A stretch of 64,000 nucleotides of DNA from Clostridiales bacterium (GTDB lineage: Bacteria > Bacillota > Clostridia > Christensenellales > Aristaeellaceae), in assembly GCA_004557125.1 (NCBI GenBank), contig SFET01000013.1, forward strand, positions 1 to 64,000. Direction: 5' to 3'. A model generated the notes under the pieces. That model saw nothing but the letters and a program-made list of their open reading frames with translations. It had not been told where the DNA came from and ran no database searches. The position numbers were made by a program, and so were the translations under genes. Numbering within the stretch: position 1 is the stretch's first letter; each line of letters begins with the position of its first letter. This document shows, piece by piece, positions 26,928 to 36,704 of this stretch.

Positions 26928-27359
26928 ATGATGATTTCTACCCGGGGACGCTATGCCCTGCGCGTAATGATTGATCTGGCCGAGCAGCAGACCAACAACT
27001 TCATTCCGCTGAAGGAGGTCGCCGCGCGCCAGGAAATCTCCGAAAAATATCTGGAGAGCATCGTCAAGAATCTGGTTCAGAACGGCTTCCTCGAGGGCCT
27101 GCGCGGCAAGGGCGGCGGCTACCGCCTGGTGCGCAATCCCGAGGATTACACCGTCGGAAGCATCCTTCGCCTGATGGAGGGCAGCCTCGCGCCCGTGGCC
27201 TGCCTGGAGCAGCGCGCGCAGCCCTGCAATCGCGAGGAGATCTGCCGCACGCTGCCCATGTGGAAGAAGCTGTACGATTTGCTCAACGAATTCTTCGACG
27301 GCATCACGCTGGCGGATCTGATCGCCTCGGAACAGGCCGGCGACAACTACGTCATTTGA
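26928..27359 (+). CDS. Rrf2-family transcriptional regulator (IscR/CymR-like)
   Basis: 143 residues. The winged helix-turn-helix (residues 1-65: STRGRYALRVMIDLA, RQEISEKYLESIVKNL, GLRGKGGGYRL) is typical of Rrf2. Three cysteines, C92, C100 and C106, lie where IscR carries its [2Fe-2S] ligands (C92, C98, C104), though the first spacing is two residues longer. Position 255 bases before cysK recalls CymR, the cysteine-metabolism repressor of Firmicutes, which acts with CysK and has no cluster. So it may sense sulfur status, Fe-S status or both. A dyad over its own promoter suggests autoregulation. Confidence 0.88.
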   Translation: MMISTRGRYALRVMIDLAEQQTNNFIPLKEVAARQEISEKYLESIVKNLVQNGFLEGLRGKGGGYRLVRNPEDYTVGSILRLMEGSLAPVACLEQRAQPCNREEICRTLPMWKKLYDLLNEFFDGITLADLIASEQAGDNYVI

Positions 27360-27382
27360 ATTTTGAACTGCGCTTCGCATCT

Positions 27383-27423
27383 GAGCGGCCGCACCGGAAG
27401 GACAAAATCCGGCGCGGCCGCTC
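27383..27423 (+). terminator. Long GC-rich hairpin after the Rrf2 gene
   Basis: GAGCGGCCGC (27383-27392) pairs with GCGGCCGCTC (27414-27423), and an inner CCGG/CCGG extends the stem. The T-run after it is poor (CGTTCGT), so termination is likely but not certain. cysK has its own promoter directly downstream. Confidence 0.65.
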
Positions 27424-27476
27424 CGTTCGTATGGGCGGATCCTCCAAATCTGCGGAAAATCAGGAAAAAATTTTGC

Positions 27477-27513
27477 ATAGCCTATTGACAAGGCGGGAAA
27501 ATCGGAATATAAT
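27477..27513 (+). promoter_or_regulatory. cysK promoter with putative Rrf2 operator
   Basis: A consensus TTGACA (27485-27490) and TATAAT (27508-27513) are 17 bases apart. CCTA before the -35 matches the left half of the proposed dyad; the right half CGGGAAAA is a partial match. A second short dyad GGAAT-ATA-ATTCC overlaps the -10. About 100 bases of leader precede cysK. Confidence 0.65.
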
Positions 27514-27614
27514 TCCCATAATTCCGGTATGATTTTAAGGTTTCTTGAGCGCATGAAACCGGGCGGCACAGCACCGTTCGCGAGACCGCGCGATGACCGA
27601 AAGGAGCGTTCACG

Positions 27615-28544
27615 ATGAGCATTTATCAGAAGATTACCGATTTGATCGGCAACACGCCGCTGCTGGAGCTGGGCAACTACGAAAAGAAGCACGGCCTGGA
27701 GGCCAGGCTGCTGGCGAAGCTGGAGTACTTCAATCCGGCGGGTTCGATCAAGGATCGCATCGCCATGGCCATGCTGGACGACGCCGAGGCGAAGGGCTTG
27801 CTGAAGCCGGGCGCCGTGATCATCGAGCCGACCAGCGGCAACACGGGCATCGGTCTGGCGGCGGTGGGCGCGGCCCGGGGCTACACCGTGGTGCTGACCA
27901 TGCCGGAGACGATGAGCGTGGAGCGCCGCAACCTGCTCAAGGCCTACGGCGCGCAGGTGGTGCTCACCGACGGCAGCAAGGGCATGAAGGGCGCCATCGC
28001 CAAGGCGCAGGAGCTGGCGGATGCGACGCCGGGCAGCTTCATTCCCGGCCAGTTCACCAACCCGGCCAATCCGGAGATCCACCGCAGGACCACAGGCCCG
28101 GAGATCTGGAGGGACACCGAGGGCAAGGTGGACATCTTCGTATCGGGCGTCGGCACCGGCGGAACGATCACCGGCGTGGGCGAATACCTGAAGGCGCAGA
28201 ATCCCGACGTGCGGGTCGTGGCGGTGGAGCCCGCCAGCTCCCCGGTGCTGTCCGAGGGCAGGAGCGGCCCCCACAAGATCCAGGGCATCGGCGCGGGCTT
28301 CGTGCCGGACACCCTGAACACCGCTGTCTACGACGAGATCATCGCCGTGGAGAACGAGGACGCCTTCGCCATCGGCCGGGAGGTTGCCCGAACGGACGGC
28401 ATCCTGGTGGGCATCTCCTCCGGCGCGGCGCTGTACGCGGCGACACAGCTGGCACAGCGCCCGGAGAACAGAGGCAAGGTCATCGTGGCGCTGCTGCCCG
28501 ATACCGGCGACCGCTATCTCTCCACCCCGCTGTTTGCGGAATAA
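27615..28544 (+). CDS. cysK: Cysteine synthase (O-acetylserine sulfhydrylase)
   Basis: 309 residues, the standard size. It joins sulfide to O-acetylserine to give cysteine, using PLP. The PLP Lys is in NPAGSIKDRIA (about residue 43), the substrate loop is PTSGNTGIG, and the phosphate-cup sequence GVGTGGTITG is intact. In CymR systems CysK is also the regulator's partner, which fits the Rrf2 gene upstream. GAAAGGAG precedes the ATG. Transcription can run on into the leader and attenuator before the amidohydrolase gene. Confidence 0.95.
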   Translation: MSIYQKITDLIGNTPLLELGNYEKKHGLEARLLAKLEYFNPAGSIKDRIAMAMLDDAEAKGLLKPGAVIIEPTSGNTGIGLAAVGAARGYTVVLTMPETMSVERRNLLKAYGAQVVLTDGSKGMKGAIAKAQELADATPGSFIPGQFTNPANPEIHRRTTGPEIWRDTEGKVDIFVSGVGTGGTITGVGEYLKAQNPDVRVVAVEPASSPVLSEGRSGPHKIQGIGAGFVPDTLNTAVYDEIIAVENEDAFAIGREVARTDGILVGISSGAALYAATQLAQRPENRGKVIVALLPDTGDRYLSTPLFAE

Positions 28545-28580
28545 GGAACGAACGAATTTGAGGAAAGGAGGCACAGGTTC

Positions 28581-28640
28581 ATGATGTGTATGTGCATGTG
28601 TATGCCGCGCAAACTGCCTGTGCCATCCTGCCCTTCGTAG
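28581..28640 (+). CDS. Met/Cys leader peptide of the M20D-Opp operon
   Basis: A 19-codon ORF encoding MMCMCMCMPRKLPVPSCPS: five Met and four Cys, eight of them the first eight codons. A strong AAAGGAGG lies 9 bases upstream of the ATG. It begins 36 bases after cysK and ends 27 bases before an intrinsic terminator. The codon run and the layout are those of a ribosome-mediated attenuator that senses charged tRNA-Met and tRNA-Cys. Its translation is inferred from the sequence only. Confidence 0.8.
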   Translation: MMCMCMCMPRKLPVPSCPS

Positions 28641-28667
28641 GCTGAATTGCAGCCGAAATGCGAAGCG

Positions 28668-28722
28668 CAGTGTCCGGGCAGTCGTTTGGTGCAACCATTC
28701 GCTGTCCGGGCACTGCTTTTTT
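28668..28722 (+). terminator. Attenuator terminator upstream of the M20D-Opp operon
   Basis: Arms 28668-28681 (CAGTGTCCGGGCAG) and 28702-28715 (CTGTCCGGGCACTG) pair over 14 bp with two G-U pairs, followed by T6. A competing pairing is possible: CTGCCC near the end of the leader ORF (about 28628-28633) can pair with GGGCAG in the 5' arm, which would prevent the terminator if a ribosome stalls at the Met/Cys codons. Confidence 0.88.
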
Positions 28723-28746
28723 GCGCCACAAAGGAGGAAAACGACT

Positions 28747-29880
28747 GTGAAGGAGCTGGAAAAGACGCTGCTGGAGCTGTTCCGACAGCTGCATGCCCAT
28801 CCGGAGCTGGGCTTTGAGGAGCGCGCCTCCACCGCGGCGATCCGGGAGATCCTCGTGCGGGAGGGCGTGGAGATCCTCGACAGCGGCCTGGAGACCGGCC
28901 TGGTGGCGCGCATCACCGGCGCGCTTCCGGGACCGGTGATCGGCCTGCGCAGCGACATCGACGCCCTGCCGATTCAGGAGGAGACGAACCTCCCCTACGC
29001 ATCGGAGGTTCCAGGGCGAATGCACGCCTGCGGTCACGACGCCCACGCGGCCATCATGCTGGGCGCGGCGATCCTGCTGCACCGGCACAGGGACAGATTG
29101 CGGGGCAGCGTCAAGCTGGTGTTCCAGCCGGCCGAGGAGAACTCCTATGGCGCGCTGCGGGTGCTCGGGACGGGCATGCTGGACGACGCGGCGCTGTTTC
29201 TGGCCGTGCACACCTACCCTGCCTTCCCGGCCGGTGTGCTGGGCATCAAGGAGGGGCCGGTGATGGCGGCGGTGGATCGCTTCGAGATTCACATCCGCGG
29301 CCGCGGTTCCCACGCCGCCCACCCCCACAAGGGCGTGGATCCCGTGGTGATCCAGGCAGCCATCGTGCTGGGCGCCCAGTCCATCGTCAGCCGCGCGCTG
29401 GATCCCTTTGCGCCGGTGGTGGTCAGCATCACCCACGCCCGGAGCGGCAACACCTGGAACGTCATTCCCGAGACCGCCTATCTGGAGGGCACGGTGCGCA
29501 CGCTGGATCCGGCGGCGCGCGCCACAGTGCGGACGCGGCTGGATGCGCTCGTGCAGCAGACCGCCCTGGCCTACGGCGCGGAGGCGGAGCTGGCGTGGCA
29601 TCCGGGACCGCCGGCCGTGCTGAACGATCCCGGGCTCTGCGGCGAGGCCCGCGCCGTCGCCCGTGAGCTGGGCTTCCGGGTGGACCGTCAGGAGGATACG
29701 CTGGGCGGCGAGGACTTCAGCTACTTCCTGCAGGACCGCCCCGGAATTTTCATTCGGGTGGGCAGCGGCGGAGACTATCCCAGCCACCACCCCAGATTTA
29801 CCGTCGATCCGGCCGCGATCTATCCGGCCGCGGAATACTTTGCACAACTTGCCGAACGACTGCTGAACAAAGGAGCATGA
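28747..29880 (+). CDS. M20D-family amidohydrolase (N-acyl amino acid deacylase-like)
   Basis: 377 residues. Metallopeptidase M20D motifs are intact: the metal ligands in HACGHDAHAA (about 97-106), QPAEEN with the catalytic Glu, VHTYP, and a late GGEDFSYF. Members remove acyl groups from N-acetyl, hippuryl or similar amino acids, or from indole conjugates. The GTG start has AAAGGAGG 9 bases upstream. It sits behind a Met/Cys attenuator and heads a peptide-type ABC operon, which suggests release of cysteine or methionine from N-acylated or otherwise conjugated forms taken up by the transporter. The exact substrate is an inference. Confidence 0.88.
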   Translation: MKELEKTLLELFRQLHAHPELGFEERASTAAIREILVREGVEILDSGLETGLVARITGALPGPVIGLRSDIDALPIQEETNLPYASEVPGRMHACGHDAHAAIMLGAAILLHRHRDRLRGSVKLVFQPAEENSYGALRVLGTGMLDDAALFLAVHTYPAFPAGVLGIKEGPVMAAVDRFEIHIRGRGSHAAHPHKGVDPVVIQAAIVLGAQSIVSRALDPFAPVVVSITHARSGNTWNVIPETAYLEGTVRTLDPAARATVRTRLDALVQQTALAYGAEAELAWHPGPPAVLNDPGLCGEARAVARELGFRVDRQEDTLGGEDFSYFLQDRPGIFIRVGSGGDYPSHHPRFTVDPAAIYPAAEYFAQLAERLLNKGA

Positions 29881-29885
29881 TTTCC

Positions 29886-31484
29886 ATGAAAAAGACCCTG
29901 AAGCGCATCGCTGCGAACCTGCTGGCCCTGGTGCTGGCATTGACCCTGATCCCCGCTGCCGCCACCGCCGAGGAGGCGGAGAAGAGCGCCACCATCGCCG
30001 TCACCAGCACCATCACCACCCTGAATCCGCTGCTGATGGACAACACCGAGATCGTCAAGTACGCCACCTCCCTGACCTTTCTTCCCCTGGTGGAGCTGAA
30101 TCAGGATCTGGAGTTCGTGGGCCAGCTGGCCGAGGAGATCACCACCGAGGACAACCGCACCTTCACCATCCATCTCAACCCCGACGCCACCTGGTCGGAC
30201 GGCGTGCCCGTCACCTCCGCCGACGTGCTGTTCACCTTCCTGGCCTGGGCCAGCCCGGAGAGCGGCAACACCGGCCTGAACGTCTACGCCATCGAGGGCG
30301 TGGGCGACGACGGCTACACCGAGCCCGGCGCGACGGAGATCAGCGGCATTCAGATCATCGACGACAAGACGCTGACCATCACCACCAAGTGGGAGACCGC
30401 GCTGTACACCTTTGAGAACAACTACGGCCGCTACGTGCTGATCCTGCCGGAGCACATCCTGGGCGACGTTCCCCGGGATCAGCTGCCCACCTACGACTGG
30501 TTCAACGCACCCACGGTGGTCAGCGGCCCCTACTTCATCACTGACTTCGACCTGAACCACTACGTGCACTACGTCGCCAATGAGAACTACTGGCAGGGCG
30601 CGCCGAAGATCAAGTATCTGAACATCAACGTGCTGACCTCCTCCCAGCTGCTCAGCGGCCTGCAGGCGGGCGAGATCGATCTGATTCAGCAGACCACCGG
30701 CGACATCCTGCTGGAGGACTACGAAAATGTGCAGGCGCTGGAAAATGTGACCACCTACGCAGGTACCCCCGTGACGAACCAGTCCATCTTCATCAACGTG
30801 GAGAACGTACCCGACGTGCGCATCCGCCAGGCGCTGCTCTACGGCATCGACCGCGAGACCATCCTGCGCGAGCTGGTCAGGGACAACGGCGAGATCGTGG
30901 ACGCGTTCCTGTGCAGCGCCAGCCCCTACTACGACGCCGCGCTGGGCGTGACCGAATACGATCCCGAGAAGGCCGCCGCGCTGATCGCCGAGGCCAAGGC
31001 CGACGGCGCCGACACCGACATCACCTGGCACGTCAACAGCGGTGACGCCACCTTCGTGCAGGCCGTCGGCTTCATCGCCGCGCAGTTCGCCGATCTGGGC
31101 CTGAACATCGAGATCAAGACCGTGGATCTGGCCACGCTGATGACCGTCGCCAACAACGGCGAGATCGACGTGATGAGTGTGCAGTACACCTACGCCCCGG
31201 TGGATCCCTACACCGACGTGGCATGGCTGCTGTCCGCCGACGGCTGGACGTTCTATCAGAACGAGGAAGTGACCAACGCCCTGCTGGAGAGCCAGGCGCT
31301 GACCGATCAGGACGAGATCCGGGCGCGCTATCTGCTGGTGGATCAGTACGTGCAGCAGGATGTACCCATGATCTCCGCCTACATCCTCAGCGCGCTGGGC
31401 GCCACCAGCAACCGCCTGGTGAACGCCACGCCGGACGTGTTCGGCACCTTCATCAACGTCCACGAGTGGGACATCGCAGAATGA
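29886..31484 (+). CDS. Opp/Dpp-type extracellular solute-binding protein
   Basis: 532 residues, SBP family 5 (peptide, nickel and opine binders). The signal peptide (residues 1-31) ends PAAATAEE and has no lipobox cysteine, unusual for a Gram-positive-type cell, where the binding protein is normally lipid-anchored. Core motifs DATWSDGVPVTSADVLFTF and VRIRQALLYGIDRETI are typical. It delivers substrate to the permeases encoded downstream. The ATG at 29886 has AAAGGAG 11 bases upstream; the ATG at 29877 is too close to it. The gene follows the amidohydrolase with 5 bases between. Confidence 0.92.
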   Translation: MKKTLKRIAANLLALVLALTLIPAAATAEEAEKSATIAVTSTITTLNPLLMDNTEIVKYATSLTFLPLVELNQDLEFVGQLAEEITTEDNRTFTIHLNPDATWSDGVPVTSADVLFTFLAWASPESGNTGLNVYAIEGVGDDGYTEPGATEISGIQIIDDKTLTITTKWETALYTFENNYGRYVLILPEHILGDVPRDQLPTYDWFNAPTVVSGPYFITDFDLNHYVHYVANENYWQGAPKIKYLNINVLTSSQLLSGLQAGEIDLIQQTTGDILLEDYENVQALENVTTYAGTPVTNQSIFINVENVPDVRIRQALLYGIDRETILRELVRDNGEIVDAFLCSASPYYDAALGVTEYDPEKAAALIAEAKADGADTDITWHVNSGDATFVQAVGFIAAQFADLGLNIEIKTVDLATLMTVANNGEIDVMSVQYTYAPVDPYTDVAWLLSADGWTFYQNEEVTNALLESQALTDQDEIRARYLLVDQYVQQDVPMISAYILSALGATSNRLVNATPDVFGTFINVHEWDIAE

Positions 31485-31510
31485 CGAATCCTGGAAAGGG
31501 CGGTGAGACG

Positions 31511-32483
<973 letters not shown>

Positions 32484-32494
<11 letters not shown>

Positions 32495-33464
32495 GATCGC
32501 GCCCGTTCTGGAGGCGCGCGGGCTGTGCAAGAGCTACGTCGAACCGAACGGCGCCCACCTGTTCGGGCACAGGCGCAACCCGGCGGTGCAGGGCGTGAGC
32601 TTCGCCATCCACAGCGGCGAGACCTTCGGCATCGTGGGGGAATCCGGCTGCGGCAAGTCCACCGTGGCGAAGCTGCTGATGGGTCTGGAGCGGCCCGACG
32701 CCGGCGAGGTGTACTTCCGGGGCGCGCGCATCGACAAGCTCTCCCCCGCAAAGCTCCGGCCGCTGCGGCCCCGCTTTCAGATGGTCTTTCAGGACAGTTC
32801 CTCCAGCCTGAACGGGCGCAAGCGCGTGCAGGACATCCTGGCCGAGCCGATGCTCTACCACCGCATCGTGGACAGGGATCGCGTCCGGGCCCGCGTGGAG
32901 GAGCTGCTGACCATGGTGGGCCTGCCCGTAAACGCCATGCAGCGCTATCCCCACGAGTTCTCCGGCGGCCAGCGCCAGCGCATCTGCATCGCCAAGGCGC
33001 TCTCGCTGAACCCGGAGCTGGTGGTGCTGGACGAGCCGGTGAGCGCGCTGGACGTCTCGGTGCAGGCGCAGATTCTGAACCTGCTGCGGGATTTGCAGGA
33101 GCAGCTGGGCCTTGCCTACCTGTTCATCGGCCACGGTCTGGGAGCGGTGCACTACATCAGCCACCGCATCGCCGTGATGTACCGGGGCCGGATCGTGGAG
33201 CAGGGCGACTCCGAGGAGCTGTTCCTTCACCCCGTTCACCCCTACACCCGGGCACTGCTGGACGCCGCACCCTCGGCTGACTACGAGCTGCGCAACCGCA
33301 GGCGCATCGTGCTTCGGGGCGAGGCGCCGGATGCCGACTGGAGCGGCGGCTGTGCGTTTCGCGGGCGCTGTCCCTGCGCCGACGCCGGCTGCACCCATGC
33401 ATGCGGCGAAATACGTCCCGTCGCGCCGGGAAGTGATCATCTCTGCGCCTGCGACCGGCGCTGA
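32484..33464 (+). CDS. Opp/Dpp-type ATP-binding protein (OppF-like)
   Basis: 326 residues, the second ATPase of the importer. Walker A GESGCGKST, signature FSGGQRQRICIA, Walker B LVVLDEPVSALD and switch His (FIGHGLG) are all normal. The C-terminal cysteine cluster (CAFRGRCPCADAGCTHAC) is richer than in OppD. Together with the OppD-like partner it powers uptake. The start overlaps the end of the upstream gene and has GAGGAGG upstream. Confidence 0.93.
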
Positions 33465-33479
33465 AGGGAGGCGGTTTGA

Positions 33480-34424
33480 ATGCGACGCTACATCCTCAAG
33501 CGGCTGCTTCTGGCCATACCGGTGCTGCTGGGCATCACCATCATCGATTACTTCATCATGAGCCTGGCGGGCAATCCGATGGACATCCTCGCCGGGCCGC
33601 GCATGACCCAGGAGGCCATTGCCTTCAAGGCGGCGAAGCTGGGCCTGGATCAGCCGGTGTGGGTACAGTACTTCAATTGGCTGGGCGAGGTGCTCCGGGG
33701 AAACCTGGGCTACTCCTACAAGAGCTACCAGCCGGTGGCGCAGATGATCGGCAGCCACCTGGGCCCGACGCTATTGCTGATGGGTGCATCGATGGTGGTG
33801 GGACTGTTGATCGCCGTCCCTGCGGGCATTTACAGCGCCGTGCACCGCTATCAGAAGCGGGATTTCGCGGTGGTCACGGCCTCGTTTCTGGGCTCCAGCG
33901 TGCCGGGCTTCTTCCTGGCGCTGATTCTGATCTACCTGTTCACCGTGCGGCTGGGCTGGCTTCCCTCCAGCGGCATGGAGACGCCCGGCGTGGGCGGCGA
34001 CTTTCTCGACGTGGCGCGGCACATGGTGATGCCGGTGATCGTGCTCGCAGCCTCCATCGCCGGCAGCAACATCCGCTACATCCGCTCGGCGGTGCTGGAG
34101 ATCCTGGAGATGGACTATCTGCGCACGGCGAAGGCCAAGGGCATCGGTCACTTCCGGGTCATCAACAAGCACGCCCTGCGCAACGCGCTGCTGCCCATCG
34201 TCACGGTCATCGGCATGCAGATTCCCACGCTGTTCGGCGGCGCGGTGATTGTGGAGCAGATCTTCTCCTGGCCGGGACTGGGCCTGATCACCATAAACGC
34301 CATCACCGCCCGGGATTACCCGGTCATCATGGGCGTGTGCCTGCTCTCGGCGGTGGTGGTGCTCTCGGCGAACCTGCTGACCGACGTGGTGTACGCGCTG
34401 GTCGATCCAACGATCAAATACTGA
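33480..34424 (+). CDS. Opp/Dpp-type permease (OppB-like)
   Basis: 314 residues, six membrane segments. The first permease subunit of peptide-type importers, with the usual N-terminus (RRYILKRLLLAIPVLLGIT) and the cytoplasmic EAA loop DYLRTAKAKGIGHFRVINKH that docks to the ATPases. It sits 15 bases after oppF with GGGAGG before its ATG. Confidence 0.93.
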   Translation: MRRYILKRLLLAIPVLLGITIIDYFIMSLAGNPMDILAGPRMTQEAIAFKAAKLGLDQPVWVQYFNWLGEVLRGNLGYSYKSYQPVAQMIGSHLGPTLLLMGASMVVGLLIAVPAGIYSAVHRYQKRDFAVVTASFLGSSVPGFFLALILIYLFTVRLGWLPSSGMETPGVGGDFLDVARHMVMPVIVLAASIAGSNIRYIRSAVLEILEMDYLRTAKAKGIGHFRVINKHALRNALLPIVTVIGMQIPTLFGGAVIVEQIFSWPGLGLITINAITARDYPVIMGVCLLSAVVVLSANLLTDVVYALVDPTIKY

Positions 34425-34438
34425 AGGGAGGATGGGCA

Positions 34439-35281
34439 ATGGGTTCCGGTTTTGCGGCGGTCTTTGCCCGCTTCCGGCGGCACCGCCTGGCCTTTGTCTG
34501 CCTGATCCTGCTGACCGCGCTGATCCTGCTGGCCGTGCTCGCGCCGCTGGTGGCGCCGTACAGTCCCACCAAGGTGACCGGCGGCTTCTCCAAGCCTCCG
34601 GACGGTGCGCACCTTCTGGGCACGGATCAGATCGGCCGCGACATGCTCAGCCGCCTGCTGTACGCCATGCGCATCTCCCTGATGGTGGGCGCGCTGGCTA
34701 CGCTGATCTCCACTGTCACCGGCGTGCTGCTGGGCCTGCTGTCCGGCTACTTCGGCGGCTGGGTGGATCATCTGATCATGGGCTTTACGGACACGGTGAT
34801 GTCCTTCCCCTACATCCTGCTGGTGCTGGTTGCGGCCGCGATCTTTGAGCCGGGGCTGTGGAGCATCATCCTGATTCTGGGCTTCGTGGACTGGCCCGGC
34901 GTGGCGCGGCTGGTGCGGGGCAACGTACTCTCCCTGCGGGAGACCAACTGCTTCAAGGGGGACATCGCCGCCGGCATGCCCCGGCGCTACATCCTGTTCT
35001 CCGAGGTGCTGCCCAACACCATCGCGCCGGTGCTGGTGTACGCCACCAGCGTGTTTGCAATCTCGATCCTGGACGAGGCCGCGCTCAGCTTCCTGGGCAT
35101 GGGCGTCCAGCCGCCGGTGCCGTCGCTGGGCAACATCCTGAACGGCGCAGAGTCCCTCAGCGTGCTCACGGGCAAGCCGTGGCTGTGGCTGCCCGCCGGA
35201 ATCCTGATCATCGCGCTGGTATTGTGCATCAGCTTTGTGGGCGATGCCCTGCGCGACGCCTTCGATCCCCGAAATTCGTGA
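34439..35281 (+). CDS. Opp/Dpp-type permease (OppC-like)
   Basis: 280 residues, the second permease. The N-terminal segment and the motif HLLGTDQIGRDMLSRLLYAMRIS are diagnostic for OppC/DppC, and the EAA loop is present around residues 165-185. With OppB it forms the transmembrane channel. The ATG at 34439, 14 bases after oppB, follows GGGAGG. Confidence 0.93.
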   Translation: MGSGFAAVFARFRRHRLAFVCLILLTALILLAVLAPLVAPYSPTKVTGGFSKPPDGAHLLGTDQIGRDMLSRLLYAMRISLMVGALATLISTVTGVLLGLLSGYFGGWVDHLIMGFTDTVMSFPYILLVLVAAAIFEPGLWSIILILGFVDWPGVARLVRGNVLSLRETNCFKGDIAAGMPRRYILFSEVLPNTIAPVLVYATSVFAISILDEAALSFLGMGVQPPVPSLGNILNGAESLSVLTGKPWLWLPAGILIIALVLCISFVGDALRDAFDPRNS

Positions 35282-35301
35282 TTTCAAAGGAAGGGCGCGG
35301 C

Positions 35302-35943
35302 ATGAAGAACGTACTGAACTACCAGAGCAGCGAATACGACTGCGGCCCCACCTCGCTGATGAACGCGCTGCGCTACCTGTTCGAGCGCTGCGAGATTCAC
35401 CCCGAGCTGATCAAGGCCATCTCCCTCTACACCCTGGATACCTACAACGAGCAGGGCGAATCCGGCAGGCGCGGCACCTCCCGCACGGCCATGCAGTTTC
35501 TCGCCAGCTGGTTCAACCGCTACGGCGAGAGCAGAAAGTTTCCCATCTCGGCGGCATTCCATGAGAACGAGAGGGTGGTGGTCTCGCCCAACAGCAGCAT
35601 CACCGGCTGCCTGCAGCAGGGTGGCGCCGCGGTGGTGCGCTGCCTGCTGGACGGCGATCCCCACTACGTGCTTTTGACCCGCGCGCTGGGCGACGAAATC
35701 GGCCTGTTCGATCCCTACGCAGTGCACCCCGAGGACTTCCCCGGTGAGAAGCTGCTGGCCGAAGGCGTGCGCATCGTCGACGACCAGCCCTGCGTGATGA
35801 ACCGCATCGTGAAGATGGATGTGCTCAATTCCCAGGGCGAGGGCAACTACGCGATGGGCCGCTTCTGCGACCGCGAGGCCATGCTGCTGTTCAACAAACG
35901 GACCCGCCGCACGGAATGCAACGCGGTGGAATACATGATTTGA
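35302..35943 (+). CDS. C39-like cysteine peptidase family protein
   Basis: 213 residues with no signal peptide or membrane segment. The start (SSEYDCGPTSLMNALRYL) carries the peptidase C39-type catalytic Cys at 14; DPHYVLLTRA supplies the His and GLFDPYAV the Asp. C39 domains cleave double-glycine leader peptides when fused to ABC exporters, but free cytoplasmic forms like this are poorly understood. It follows oppC by 20 bases and is probably the last gene of the operon, where it might process imported peptides. That role is a guess. Confidence 0.8.
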   Translation: MKNVLNYQSSEYDCGPTSLMNALRYLFERCEIHPELIKAISLYTLDTYNEQGESGRRGTSRTAMQFLASWFNRYGESRKFPISAAFHENERVVVSPNSSITGCLQQGGAAVVRCLLDGDPHYVLLTRALGDEIGLFDPYAVHPEDFPGEKLLAEGVRIVDDQPCVMNRIVKMDVLNSQGEGNYAMGRFCDREAMLLFNKRTRRTECNAVEYMI

Positions 35944-36001
35944 TGTATATTTGACAACGATTTGATCCAGGCATGCTAAAATGTTCCGGGAGGCAGAAAA
36001 A

Positions 36002-36544
36002 ATGAAACATACATCCACATTCAAAATCGTACTTACGGCCCTGTTTGCCGCACTGATCTGCGTCGCAACCATGCTGATTCAGATCCCGATCCCCGCCACC
36101 GGCGGCTACGCCAACCTGGGAGACGGCGTGATCCTGATCGCCGCGTTCCTGCTGCATCCGCTCTACGCGGTGATCGCCGCCGGGCTGGGCTCCATGCTGG
36201 CGGACCTGCTGGCGGGCTATGCATCCTACGCCCTGGGCACGCTGGTCATCAAGGCGCTCGTCGCACTGATCGCCGCGCTGATCTACAACCGCTTCGGCCG
36301 CGGACGCAAAACCGGCGCGCAGATCGCCGCCATGATCGCCGGCGGCATCGCTGCGGAGCTGATCATGATCCTGGGCTACTTCTTCTACGAGGCGGTGCTG
36401 CTGGGCATCGGCATCGGCGCTGCGGGCGGCATCCCGGGCAACGTCGGCCAGGGCGTCGTGGGCGTGGTGCTGGGCTGCGTGCTCACCCCCATCCTGGCGC
36501 GCTCCCGCGAGGTGACGGAGCTGATGGATCGCACCCGGAAGTGA
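36002..36544 (+). CDS. ECF transporter substrate-binding (S) component
   Basis: 180 residues, six hydrophobic helices. The N-terminal region VLTALFAALICVATM and GGYANLGDGVILIAAFLL match S components of energy-coupling factor importers for vitamins and similar compounds; the position of NLGD recalls the thiamine-, hydroxymethylpyrimidine- or pyridoxine-type group. The energising EcfA/EcfT module is not in this window, as expected for shared-module (group II) ECF systems. Substrate is not certain. GGGAGG precedes the ATG, and a hairpin terminator follows. Confidence 0.82.
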   Translation: MKHTSTFKIVLTALFAALICVATMLIQIPIPATGGYANLGDGVILIAAFLLHPLYAVIAAGLGSMLADLLAGYASYALGTLVIKALVALIAALIYNRFGRGRKTGAQIAAMIAGGIAAELIMILGYFFYEAVLLGIGIGAAGGIPGNVGQGVVGVVLGCVLTPILARSREVTELMDRTRK

Positions 36545-36570
36545 AGCTGTGCGGCGCGCGCCGTACGAAG

Positions 36571-36597
36571 GGCCCCGGCATTTGCCGGGGCTTTGCG
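36571..36597 (+). terminator. Intrinsic terminator after the ECF gene
   Basis: CCCCGGCA (36573-36580) pairs with TGCCGGGG (36583-36590), followed by CTTT. The loop is only two bases and the T-run short, but the stem is strong. Confidence 0.7.
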
Positions 36598-36632
36598 CAT
36601 GCTCCGCAAAATCGGTTCCGCACAAATCCCAT

Positions 36633-36670
36633 TCTGCCTATTGACATAGTAGGCAAATTCCGGCTATAAT
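36633..36670 (+). promoter_or_regulatory. Promoter with Rrf2-type dyad, cystathionine operon
   Basis: TTGACA (36641-36646) and TATAAT (36665-36670) are 18 bases apart. The dyad TCTGCCTA (36633-36640) and TAGGCAAA (36650-36657) matches in 7 of 8 positions with a 9-base centre that begins with the -35 hexamer. It is the clearest of the dyads that include a -35. Confidence 0.75.
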
Positions 36671-36704
36671 TGGATCAAACGAATGCAGGGGAGGGCGGAT
36701 CCAT

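Noticed and set aside
27529..27618. Open frame of 29 codons overlapping the cysK start (ATGA), as a fourth leader peptide
   Set aside because: It begins about 8-10 bases after the predicted transcription start, has no ribosome site, and only two Met and no Cys codons.
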